Positions 12,262-19,088 of a DNA stretch of 19,088 nucleotides are shown piece by piece; position 1 is the first letter of the stretch, and every line of letters begins with the position of its first letter. Both the position numbers and the translations under genes were made by a program. The stretch comes from DAOTTW01 sp034437615. Lineage in GTDB: Bacteria > Chloroflexota > Anaerolineae > Aggregatilineales > Phototrophicaceae. The stretch covers positions 1 through 19,088 of the forward strand of contig DAOTTW010000066.1 of the NCBI GenBank assembly GCA_034437615.1. The letters run 5' to 3'. The notes beneath the pieces are model-generated. The model searched no databases. It saw only the letters and a list, made by a program, of their open reading frames with translations, and was not told where the DNA came from.

Positions 12262-15144
12262 ATGAAAACCAAAGGCCGTAAAATATTCAGGGATGTCTCG
12301 TCGCGCTTGGGGCGCACGGTCTTGGCGTCGATCAGCATTTTTATCGGCGTCCTGGGCGTGGTGATGCTGGTCTCCACAGCGGATATGCTGACGCAACGCT
12401 TAAATGAGGACATCGACGCCGCCGATTTGCCCATGCTGTATATGTTCGTCACGACATCCGGTGATCGCACGATTGACAACGACCTGACGATTGACCTGCT
12501 GCGCAACCTGGATTTTGTGACGGATGCCGAAGGCCGCAGCATCGAGCCGTTTAGCTGGAAGTTGCCGGGGCAGCCCGACAGCGCATTTAACAGCAGCTTC
12601 TTGTTGGCCTCGTATCAGCCCTTTGATGAGGTCGAACTGATGCCACTGCGCGAGACTGTCGAGGGACGCTTTCCGCAGCCAGGCCAGAATGAAATCGCAG
12701 TAGAGCGCCGCATGGCAGACCGCTATGGGCTGCAAGTGGGCGATACGCTGACGTTGCGCATGTTGGGCGCGGCAGCCGACCAACCCCAACCCCAAGACCA
12801 AGATGCACAAGATACACAAGATAAAGTCGTACAGCAGGACTGGACGATTGTCGGCATTCTGTTCCAGCCCTACCCCACCCTGAACCTGGGCACAGGTAGC
12901 GGCGCTAGCTTCGTCCCGGCGAATAACACGGCCTACGTCGCCTATGAGGACGCCCAGCGCATCACCGCGTCACGCGCTTTCAGTCAGATTTACGTGCGCT
13001 ACACCGACTATCTTGCAGGCTTACAGCAGCAAGATCAACTCTTGCAGACGGTCAGCGACGATACCTCCTACATCCCGGCGGTGACCGTCAACGATTCGCC
13101 GCAAAGCAGCCTGATTACAACCACCGTACAGCAGATTACGCAGGTGTTGGTGTTGCTTGGCTTGCTGGCGATGGTCGTTAGCGGCTTTCTCGTGACGAAC
13201 GTGATTAATACCATCATGCTAGAGCAGAAAAATCAGATCGGCGTGCTGAAATCCCTCGGCGCGACACGGCTTGATAGCTTGCAGATGTATATCGGCGTGG
13301 CGCTCAGCTATGGCATCATCGGCATGATACCGGGTGTGCTGCTGGGTGTGCCGCTGGGCTTCCTGATGGCGCAGCAGGTGGCGACACAGGCCAATAGCCT
13401 GATCGAAGCATTTACGATCAGTGTGCCGGGTGTGCTGCTGGGTGTGACGATGGGCGTGCTTGTGCCTTTGCTGGCGGCAACTGTGCCCATTATCAACGGC
13501 ACCCGCGTCAGCATCCTGGAAGCCATGACGGATTTGGGCATCGTCGGCAATTACGGCAGCGGACCGCTTGCCCGCTTCATTCAGCGCCTACCCTTCAATC
13601 GCACGGTGAAGATGGCCCTGAGCAACGTCACACGCAAAAAGGGCCGCCTGCTGCTGACTGTGCTCACGCTGACGATGGCCATTGCTGCTTTTATGGGCGT
13701 CTTTGCAATGGTACGTTCGCTCAACGAATGGATTGACGACGCCTTCAGTAGCTACGATTATCAGATTCAGATTACACCTAATTCGGCTTTCGATTATCGT
13801 CAAATAGAGACGTATATCACGCAGAACTTCGCTGATCTGGCCTCAGATGTGTATCCAGGCGTCAACGCTGAGGGCATCTATCCTGAATTCAGCAATCCAC
13901 AGACGGGCAGCGCGAAAATCTTCTCACGTGGCTTCGAGACGGGCAACGAAGCATTCGCGCTGGATTTGGTCGCGGGTGAAGGCTGGCAGAATGACCCCGA
14001 TAGGCGCGGCGTGGTCCTGACGACAATACAAGCCGAGGTGATGGCTAAGCAGGTCGGTGATCTGGTGCGGGTGCGCTTCGCTGGTGAAGAAAACACAGTC
14101 GAACTCATCGGTATCTATAAGAGTGCCAGCGGTCATGCGGTCTACGATTGGCGCACGCTGGCTGAATTGTCCGGCTCGATTGCAGGTGCGCCGATTCCGA
14201 ACCAATATTTGACCGCAGCCACCGTAAACGGTTACGAAAGCGCCAATAGCACCGATGGCAGTGTTGCCGTGTTGGGCGTGGAGCTAGGCGGCTTGCCGGC
14301 GGCCATTGTGGAGCGTGTGACCGTTGCCGCCGACGCCCTGACCGCACAGCCGCCACAAATCATCATCACAGAAGGCTTAGCCGAAGCAGGCGCTTACGCT
14401 GTGGGCGACGACCTGACGCTGAGCACACAGCACGACACCCGCACTTACGCTGTTGCAGACGTGATTGACGTAGCGCCGCTGCTGTTTCTTGTGCCGGATG
14501 AACTGCAAGTGCCGGCTGATGGCATCGGCATGAATTGGCAGGAGCTAGCGGCTTTAGAGGGCCGCGACCTCGAAGGCGAACCCGCGCCCAATCAGATTTA
14601 CCTGCAATTGCAGGGCGACAGCCATACGCTAGACGAGATTGACGACGCTATCACAGCAATCAGCGAAGGCTTGCGCACGGTGGGCTTTTCTGGCCGCTTC
14701 ACGAATGCCATTGAGCAAGCACAGCAGACCGCGCAGCTTGGTTTGACGCTGGGCCTGATCTTCGGCTTGACGGCGCTGGTGATGGCGGCGGTTGGCATGG
14801 TCGGCTTGCTGGCCACCCTGTCGATGAGCGTGTATGAGCGCCAGAAAGAGATCGGCGTGATGCGCAGCATCGGCGCAAGTTCTGGCACCATCGCCACACA
14901 ATTCCTGACCGAAGGCCTGCTGATCGGGCTGGTCTCGTGGCTGCTTGCGATCCCGGTTAGCATCGCCATCAACGAGGTACTGAAGGCTACTATCAGCCGC
15001 TTGGGGCTGGGTGACTTCGATTATCCACCGGAGGCGCTGCTTGTGGGTTTCATGGGTACGCTGATAATCAGTATCGTGGCCAGCCTGTCGCCTGCGCTCA
15101 ACGCAGCGCGTAAGACCGTCAGCGAGATTATCCGCTATCAGTAA
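12262..15144 (+). CDS. ABC transporter permease with two FtsX domains (LolC/MacB superfamily)
   Basis: Mechanotransmission-type membrane subunit. The 960 residues have eight predicted transmembrane segments: one at about 18-40, then 293-317, 345-370 and 390-410 (first FtsX domain), then 463-485, and 828-850, 880-903 and 925-945 (second FtsX domain). Cytoplasmic coupling helices are EQKNQIGVLKSLGAT (321-335) and ERQKEIGVMRSIGAS (859-873). Two large extracytoplasmic parts (41-290 and 486-825) resemble MacB periplasmic-core folds; the first contains a Q/D/P-rich linker (173-188). This fused arrangement equals a LolC/LolE-like pair in one chain. It is followed by an ATPase gene 26 bases later and preceded by another at 9979. 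The ribosome site is weak (AGG at 12254-12256). Export of a lipid, lipoprotein or peptide is possible; the substrate is not visible. Confidence 0.93.
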   Translation: MKTKGRKIFRDVSSRLGRTVLASISIFIGVLGVVMLVSTADMLTQRLNEDIDAADLPMLYMFVTTSGDRTIDNDLTIDLLRNLDFVTDAEGRSIEPFSWKLPGQPDSAFNSSFLLASYQPFDEVELMPLRETVEGRFPQPGQNEIAVERRMADRYGLQVGDTLTLRMLGAAADQPQPQDQDAQDTQDKVVQQDWTIVGILFQPYPTLNLGTGSGASFVPANNTAYVAYEDAQRITASRAFSQIYVRYTDYLAGLQQQDQLLQTVSDDTSYIPAVTVNDSPQSSLITTTVQQITQVLVLLGLLAMVVSGFLVTNVINTIMLEQKNQIGVLKSLGATRLDSLQMYIGVALSYGIIGMIPGVLLGVPLGFLMAQQVATQANSLIEAFTISVPGVLLGVTMGVLVPLLAATVPIINGTRVSILEAMTDLGIVGNYGSGPLARFIQRLPFNRTVKMALSNVTRKKGRLLLTVLTLTMAIAAFMGVFAMVRSLNEWIDDAFSSYDYQIQITPNSAFDYRQIETYITQNFADLASDVYPGVNAEGIYPEFSNPQTGSAKIFSRGFETGNEAFALDLVAGEGWQNDPDRRGVVLTTIQAEVMAKQVGDLVRVRFAGEENTVELIGIYKSASGHAVYDWRTLAELSGSIAGAPIPNQYLTAATVNGYESANSTDGSVAVLGVELGGLPAAIVERVTVAADALTAQPPQIIITEGLAEAGAYAVGDDLTLSTQHDTRTYAVADVIDVAPLLFLVPDELQVPADGIGMNWQELAALEGRDLEGEPAPNQIYLQLQGDSHTLDEIDDAITAISEGLRTVGFSGRFTNAIEQAQQTAQLGLTLGLIFGLTALVMAAVGMVGLLATLSMSVYERQKEIGVMRSIGASSGTIATQFLTEGLLIGLVSWLLAIPVSIAINEVLKATISRLGLGDFDYPPEALLVGFMGTLIISIVASLSPALNAARKTVSEIIRYQ

Positions 15145-15158
15145 CCAGACCAGTGAAT

Positions 15159-15164
15159 AGGAAG
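15159..15164 (+). promoter_or_regulatory. Ribosome binding site deciding the ATPase start
   Basis: AGGAAG lies 6 bases before ATG 15171. The frame also opens at GTG 15153, but that codon has no ribosome site and the AGGAAG lies inside its frame, so the ATG is preferred. Confidence 0.7.
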
Positions 15165-15170
15165 CGCGGC

Positions 15171-15920
15171 ATGTTCGCACGTAGAGACAAACAAGACGCA
15201 CACAAGCGCCCACTGGTCAGCCTGGAAAACGTCGAAAAGACCTATAAGACGAATGCGGGTGTGTTTCGGGCCTTACAGGGCGTGGATTTAACGATTGATC
15301 GCGGTGAGTTCGTCGGCATCGTCGGGCCATCCGGCAGCGGCAAAAGCACGCTCATCAATATGATTAGCGGCATTGACCGCCCCACCACAGGCGAGGTCTA
15401 CGTGGCCAACCAACGCCTGACTAAAATGAGCGAGAACGCGGTGGCGCGGTGGCGCGGTAGGCATGTGGGCATCGTCTTTCAGTTCTTTCAGCTTTTGCCG
15501 ACGCTGACCGTGCTGGAAAACCTCATCCTGCCCATGTATTACACACGCTCTTATGAGAACGAGGCAATGCGACGCGAACGCGCCCTAGAGGTGTTAGAAT
15601 TGGTAGACGTGCCGGAAATCGCGGCGTATTATCCATCACAGGTATCCGGCGGTCAGCAGCAACGCGCCGCGATTGCACGCGCCCTGGTCAACGACCCCGC
15701 TGTGTTGATTGGCGATGAACCGACGGGCAACCTGGATAGCGTTTCGGCGGCGCTGGTCTTTGCGCTGTTTGAAGAACTGGTTGACGCTGGTAAGACGATT
15801 GTGATGGTCACGCACGATCATGATTTAGCGGGCATGATCCCGCGTGTGGAAGAAGTGCGCAACGGGCAGCTTGTGGGTCAGGACGAGCGCGACGAGCGCC
15901 TGATTAAACGGCAGGCGTAG
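15171..15920 (+). CDS. ABC transporter ATP-binding protein, LolD/MacB type (second copy)
   Basis: ATPase partner of the FtsX permease encoded 26 bases upstream. From ATG 15171 it has 249 residues: Walker A GPSGSGKST (52-60), the Q-loop in VFQFFQLLPTLTVLEN, signature VSGGQQQ (158-164), Walker B VLIGDEPTGNLD (178-189) and switch His215. The first 15 residues are a basic, charged extension before the domain. A longer frame from GTG 15153 exists, but the ribosome site favours the ATG. Its paralogue at 9979 shares the same motifs. Two ATPases serving one two-domain permease could form a heterodimer or be alternative partners. It ends 140 bases before the STAS gene, with a palindrome between them. 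Confidence 0.93.
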   Translation: MFARRDKQDAHKRPLVSLENVEKTYKTNAGVFRALQGVDLTIDRGEFVGIVGPSGSGKSTLINMISGIDRPTTGEVYVANQRLTKMSENAVARWRGRHVGIVFQFFQLLPTLTVLENLILPMYYTRSYENEAMRRERALEVLELVDVPEIAAYYPSQVSGGQQQRAAIARALVNDPAVLIGDEPTGNLDSVSAALVFALFEELVDAGKTIVMVTHDHDLAGMIPRVEEVRNGQLVGQDERDERLIKRQA

Positions 15921-15970
15921 ATATAGTAGATATAGATGTAAGGCTCATGTGCAAAAAGCGTGATCTGGAG

Positions 15971-15990
15971 GGGCGCAATGCATTGCGCCC
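15971..15990. repeat. Intergenic palindrome centred on ATGCAT
   Basis: GGGCGCAATGCATTGCGCCC is a perfect 20-base palindrome. It matches the one at 12210-12229 except for one symmetric base change (C/G for T/A), which keeps the pairing. It lies between the ATPase and STAS genes. Confidence 0.7.
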
Positions 15991-16050
15991 AGTATAGCGA
16001 CACACGAATTTCATACATTCCATAGATGAGCCAGATGCAAATAAGGGGAT

Positions 16051-16055
16051 GGAGG
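16051..16055 (+). promoter_or_regulatory. Ribosome binding site deciding the STAS start
   Basis: GGAGG lies 5 bases before ATG 16061. An ATG at 16049 is also in frame, but it would put the GGAGG inside the coding sequence and has no usable site of its own. Confidence 0.7.
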
Positions 16056-16060
16056 TACAC

Positions 16061-16411
16061 ATGGCAATGGAAATTACAGCTAATCAACACAGCGATGTCT
16101 ATGTGGTGGCCATCGAAGGCCGCATCGACACACAAGGCGCGTTTGAGATGGACGCAACGCTACAACGAGCCACCAAAAGCGGCCAACACAAGATGGTGCT
16201 GGATATGGCAAAGGTCAGGTACATCAGCAGTAACGGCTTGCGCACGATGGCCGATGTGCTGACGCAAAACAAAGACGCAGGCGGTGACCTGAAGCTGGTC
16301 AGCGTGAATAGCAAAGTGATGCGTGTCTTGCAGATTGTCGGCTTCGACAAATTCTTCTCGATTTACGATACACTGGATGAAGCGGTGCAGGCGTTCGATG
16401 AAACGCCCTAA
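16061..16411 (+). CDS. STAS-domain anti-anti-sigma-type protein (SpoIIAA/RsbV-like)
   Basis: Small cytoplasmic switch protein. The 116 residues form one STAS domain: strand VYVVAIEGRID (13-23), central MVLDMAKVRYISSNGLRTM (45-63), and a C-terminal VLQIVGFDKFFSIYDTLDEA helix region. The likely phosphorylated residue is Ser57 in YISSNGLR, at the position of the conserved serine of DS(S/T)GL in RsbV/SpoIIAA. Partner-switching proteins of this type bind a GHKL kinase when unphosphorylated and are released when phosphorylated. The kinase and phosphatase that would act on it are fused in the next gene, 99 bases downstream. The start at 16061 is set by GGAGG. Confidence 0.9.
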   Translation: MAMEITANQHSDVYVVAIEGRIDTQGAFEMDATLQRATKSGQHKMVLDMAKVRYISSNGLRTMADVLTQNKDAGGDLKLVSVNSKVMRVLQIVGFDKFFSIYDTLDEAVQAFDETP

Positions 16412-16428
16412 TATACACAAGCTGAAGC

Positions 16429-16477
16429 GGCGCAATGCATTGCGTCCTGGGTGCAGCACGCCGCGCCCCTACAGATT
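16429..16477. repeat. Composite intergenic palindrome, inverted copy
   Basis: CGCAATGCATTGCG (16431-16444) is a perfect palindrome extended by a G-T and a G-C pair. It is followed by a second, imperfect G/C-rich hairpin segment. The right end CCCCTACAGATT (16466-16477) is the exact reverse complement of AATCTGTAGGGG at 12201-12212, so this copy is in the opposite orientation. It lies between the STAS and kinase-phosphatase genes. Confidence 0.6.
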
Positions 16478-16510
16478 GACGTTTTATGTGTAAATAGGAC
16501 AGCAGCCATT

Positions 16511-18211
16511 ATGAAATCACTGGGTTCGCTGCGGGTTGCGGCCAAGATTGAAAACCTGCGTACCATCATCGCCTTCATACAAAGCGTGGGCCAACAGTTG
16601 CAATTGACCTCCAAGATGCTGTTTGACCTGGAATTGGCCGTTGAGGAAGCCGTGACGAATATCGCCATGCATGGCTACGAAGACCTGCCAGGCGGGGATA
16701 TGCAGGTTGAACTGCGCTTTAGGGAGCCAGATAAGCTGTATATCTATCTGTCTGATTGGGGCCACACCTATGATCCGAGCAGCAGTGGAGCCTTCGATTA
16801 TGACGCCGGCATCGAGATCCGCAGCAAGGGCGGCATGGGCGTACATTTTATCCGCTCTCTGATGGACGAGGTAGGCTACACATCCGCCAGTGAACCCGGC
16901 GGCAAAAATACGCTGACGCTGACGAAAACGGTTGAGCGCCTGAAAGCCGGTGCACTATTGCCCAGTGCGCTGCGTGAACTGAACGCCATGCTGCGCATCA
17001 GCCAATCCATGATGACCAGCATCGACCTGGATCAGTTGCTCGGCGTGATTATCAACAACATGCTAGAGGTCGTCAGCGCCGAATATGGCATCTTATATCT
17101 GCTGGACATCGAAACAGAGCAACTCGTCTCCCGCGTGGTGGTGGGCAGTGATGCGCTGCATAGCGAGATCCGCTTTCAGCCGGGGTGTGGCATCGCGGGT
17201 TACGTCGCCGCCGAGGGCGCGATAGTCAACCTGAAGCAACCAGCCGCCGACCCGCGCTATGATGCAGCAATTGACACCATCGGCGGGCACGTCCCGCAAT
17301 CGCTGCTGGCTATTCCGTTATATAACCCACAAAAAGCCGTAATCGGCGTTATGCAATTGCTGGATAAGGCCGAGGGTAATTTTTCGTCGCGTGATGAGCG
17401 CTTACTGACAGCTATCGCAGCCCAGGCCGCCATTAGCATTGAGGTCGCACGCCTGCACGAAGCCGAAATCGAGCAGCAGCTTATCAATCAGGAACTCAAG
17501 ACCGCCAACAACATCCAGAAGAGCTTTCTGCCGGAGGTGCTGCCGACCTTAGCAGGCTGGGACATCGGCGCAGTGTGGACGCCCGTCCGTGAGGTAGCCG
17601 GTGATTTCTACGATTTTAACCTGCTGCCGGATGGTCGTCTTGCTGTCGTGATCGCGGATGTCAGCGGCAAAGGTGTTCCGGCGGCGCTGTTCATGGCCCT
17701 GACGGTGACGGTGCTGCGTTTCGCCCTCAGCCTGAACTTGAGGCCAGGTGAGCTACTGGACCGCGCCAATACCAGCATCATCAGCAACCAGCAATCGCGC
17801 ATGTTCGTGACCGCCTTCATCGCCTACCTGCAACCGGCTAGCGGCGCTGTGGAATTTGCCAACGGTGGCCACAACCCGACGTTGCTCTATCGTGCCAGCA
17901 CGGGCGCTGTCGAATACATCCACGTGCCCGGTGTGGCTATGGGTGTCTTTCCCACTGCCGTCTATGATGAGGGCGACTTGCAGCTTGAAGCGGGTGACAT
18001 TCTGGTGCTGTATACGGATGGCATCACGGAGGCCATCAACAGCGACGATGACGAATACGGCGAAGAACGGCTTGAGCGCATCGTAATCGAACATGCGGCG
18101 CTGGACGCGCAAAGCATCGCAGATCAGATCATTGGCTCCGTCAAGCAGCATTGTAATGGACAAGCCGCCTTTGACGACGAGACGCTGGTGGTCCTGAAGC
18201 GCACAGGCTGA
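16511..18211 (+). CDS. Fused GHKL anti-sigma-type kinase, GAF sensor and PP2C-type (SpoIIE) phosphatase
   Basis: Regulator of the STAS protein encoded just upstream. Residues 1-140 form an RsbW/SpoIIAB-like ATPase: N-box ELAVEEAVTN (41-50), G1 SDWGHTYDP (81-89), G2 GGMG (107-110). Residues about 172-316 form a GAF domain. A helix (317-345, INQELKTANNIQKSFLP) links to the phosphatase (about 350-563), whose metal-binding acidic residues are present: AGDFYD (Asp365), IADVSGKG (Asp383), YTDG (Asp503) and DDET (Asp556). One chain could therefore both phosphorylate and dephosphorylate the STAS protein, with GAF setting the balance; this is inferred. The frame is open upstream to 16451, but that part runs through the palindromic repeat. 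ATG 16511, with AGGAC at 16496-16500, is preferred (566 residues). It ends 4 bases before the DUF4058 gene. Confidence 0.93.
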   Translation: MKSLGSLRVAAKIENLRTIIAFIQSVGQQLQLTSKMLFDLELAVEEAVTNIAMHGYEDLPGGDMQVELRFREPDKLYIYLSDWGHTYDPSSSGAFDYDAGIEIRSKGGMGVHFIRSLMDEVGYTSASEPGGKNTLTLTKTVERLKAGALLPSALRELNAMLRISQSMMTSIDLDQLLGVIINNMLEVVSAEYGILYLLDIETEQLVSRVVVGSDALHSEIRFQPGCGIAGYVAAEGAIVNLKQPAADPRYDAAIDTIGGHVPQSLLAIPLYNPQKAVIGVMQLLDKAEGNFSSRDERLLTAIAAQAAISIEVARLHEAEIEQQLINQELKTANNIQKSFLPEVLPTLAGWDIGAVWTPVREVAGDFYDFNLLPDGRLAVVIADVSGKGVPAALFMALTVTVLRFALSLNLRPGELLDRANTSIISNQQSRMFVTAFIAYLQPASGAVEFANGGHNPTLLYRASTGAVEYIHVPGVAMGVFPTAVYDEGDLQLEAGDILVLYTDGITEAINSDDDEYGEERLERIVIEHAALDAQSIADQIIGSVKQHCNGQAAFDDETLVVLKRTG

Positions 18212-18215
18212 ACCC

Positions 18216-19079
18216 ATGCCGGTCATCAGTGAGCGCAACCTGTACGCAGGCGTCAACCCGCACCTGAATAGCTATTTGCAGAATCCGCCGAGCTTGTGGT
18301 CAACGTTTCACGGGTCGCATATCACGGATTTAGTGCGGGCGTTGGATGCGGTTTTGCCGGACGGTTACGGGGCCAGCGCAGAGGAGTCTATTCAGTATGT
18401 GGTGGCAGAAACGTATTTGCAGCCGCTACGTGTGCAACCGGATGTGCTGTTGTATCAGGATCAACCGTCTGTGAGCAACACAGCCTCATCTATAGCGGAT
18501 GCGACCACACCCTACCTGATCGAAGCAGCAGCAGAGGTTTTGCCGCTTGAGCAGCCCTTGAGCGCCGTGATTGTGCGTGATCTGGCCAACGGTGCCCGAC
18601 CAGTGACGCGCCTCGAATTGCTATCGCCTGCTAATTTGCCGCATGGGTCATATCATGAGCGCTATTTGCAAAAGCGTGCTGAAGCGCTACGCGGCGGCTT
18701 GCATCTGGTCGAGATTGATTACCTGCATCAGTATCAGCCTGTTGTGCCGAGTGCGCGTTCATATGCTGATGGCGACGCGGACGCTTTCCCCTATGTGATT
18801 ACGGTCACACACGTTCAGCTCGCACCCGACGATAGCCGGACGTATTTCTATGGCTCACACGTAGATGACCCCTTGCCGCGCATTGTCGTGCCGTTATTGG
18901 CTAACGCGCAGATCGTGTTTGATCTGAATCCGGCGTATAACCAGACCGCGACCTCAACGCGCCGTTTTCGTAATGCAAGCGATTACAGCCAGTTGCCCAG
19001 GGCGTTTGAGCGCTACAGCGCCGCAGACCAAGCACGCATCCGGCAGCGCATGGCCCACATCGCCCAGGGGCAAGCGTAA
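18216..19079 (+). CDS. DUF4058 family protein
   Basis: Protein of unknown function, 287 residues, complete. The start resembles DUF4058 (GVNPHLNSYLQNPPSLWSTFHG, in two overlapping blocks at 12-33), as do QPDVLLY (74-80), TRLELLSPAN (131-140), HERYLQKRAEALR (147-159) and HLVEIDYL (163-170). The family is common in Chloroflexota, cyanobacteria and Planctomycetes, from memory. The order of PD (75-76), E134 before LLSP, and K153 recalls the PD-(D/E)XK nuclease layout seen in Uma2 proteins; that is inference only. It starts 4 bases after the kinase-phosphatase stop and is probably co-transcribed, so it may be an output or accessory of that module. There is no clear ribosome site of its own, which suggests coupling. 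Confidence 0.85.
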   Translation: MPVISERNLYAGVNPHLNSYLQNPPSLWSTFHGSHITDLVRALDAVLPDGYGASAEESIQYVVAETYLQPLRVQPDVLLYQDQPSVSNTASSIADATTPYLIEAAAEVLPLEQPLSAVIVRDLANGARPVTRLELLSPANLPHGSYHERYLQKRAEALRGGLHLVEIDYLHQYQPVVPSARSYADGDADAFPYVITVTHVQLAPDDSRTYFYGSHVDDPLPRIVVPLLANAQIVFDLNPAYNQTATSTRRFRNASDYSQLPRAFERYSAADQARIRQRMAHIAQGQA

Positions 19080-19088
19080 GTGTATCTA

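Noticed and set aside
12201..16477. Composite transposon bounded by inverted ends
   Set aside because: There is no transposase, target duplication or change in gene style; the inverted match is more simply two copies of a dispersed repeat. Kept only as a low-interest finding.
16451..16510. 20-residue N-terminal extension of the kinase-phosphatase
   Set aside because: It runs through a palindromic repeat and has no ribosome site; ATG 16511 with AGGAC upstream starts right at the kinase domain.

Overview
The window looks like chromosomal DNA of a free-living bacterium, most likely Chloroflexota (Anaerolineae-like). This is inferred from the GC-rich, CTG/CGC-heavy coding sequence, the DUF4058 gene, the kinase-GAF-phosphatase fusion and short dispersed palindromes between genes. 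No rRNA, tRNA, IS element, CRISPR array or phage structural gene is visible.

Region 1 (385-6071) is an osmoprotectant (glycine betaine/choline-type) ABC importer in the order binding protein, permease, ATPase with CBS domains, permease. This is the same order as E. coli yehZYXW. Two hairpins separate the binding-protein gene from the rest; the last three genes are tightly spaced or overlap. Both permeases are much enlarged. The first carries about 150 extra residues with several hydrophobic segments inside its transport domain. The second carries about 240 extracytoplasmic residues that look like two tandem copies of an Nfu/NifU-N-like fold. The binding protein has a signal peptide but no lipobox cysteine.

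Region 2 (6112-9978) holds one long minus-strand gene for a DnaG-like TOPRIM primase whose zinc-ribbon ligands are missing. Upstream of it lie 1.1 kb without a convincing protein gene. That stretch contains two plus-strand units, each with a promoter-like element, self-complementary ends and a U-tract terminator: candidate structured RNAs at about 8903-9067 and 9294-9569.

Region 3 (9979-15920) is a LolCDE/MacB-type ABC cluster: an ATPase, an unrecognised membrane protein with a disordered acidic tail, a 960-residue permease with two FtsX domains, and a second paralogous ATPase.

Region 4 (16061-19079) is a compact partner-switching module: a STAS anti-anti-sigma-type protein, then one polypeptide with a GHKL kinase, a GAF sensor and a SpoIIE/PP2C phosphatase, then a DUF4058 protein. 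No sigma factor is encoded here, so the output is unknown.

Short palindromes centred on ATGCAT, or related GTAGGG-flanked hairpins, sit in four gene junctions (6085, 12210, 15971, 16429). A different C-rich/G-rich palindromic element lies at 10824-10934. The least explained parts of the window are the two candidate RNAs next to the unusual primase, and the domain-expanded osmoprotectant permeases.
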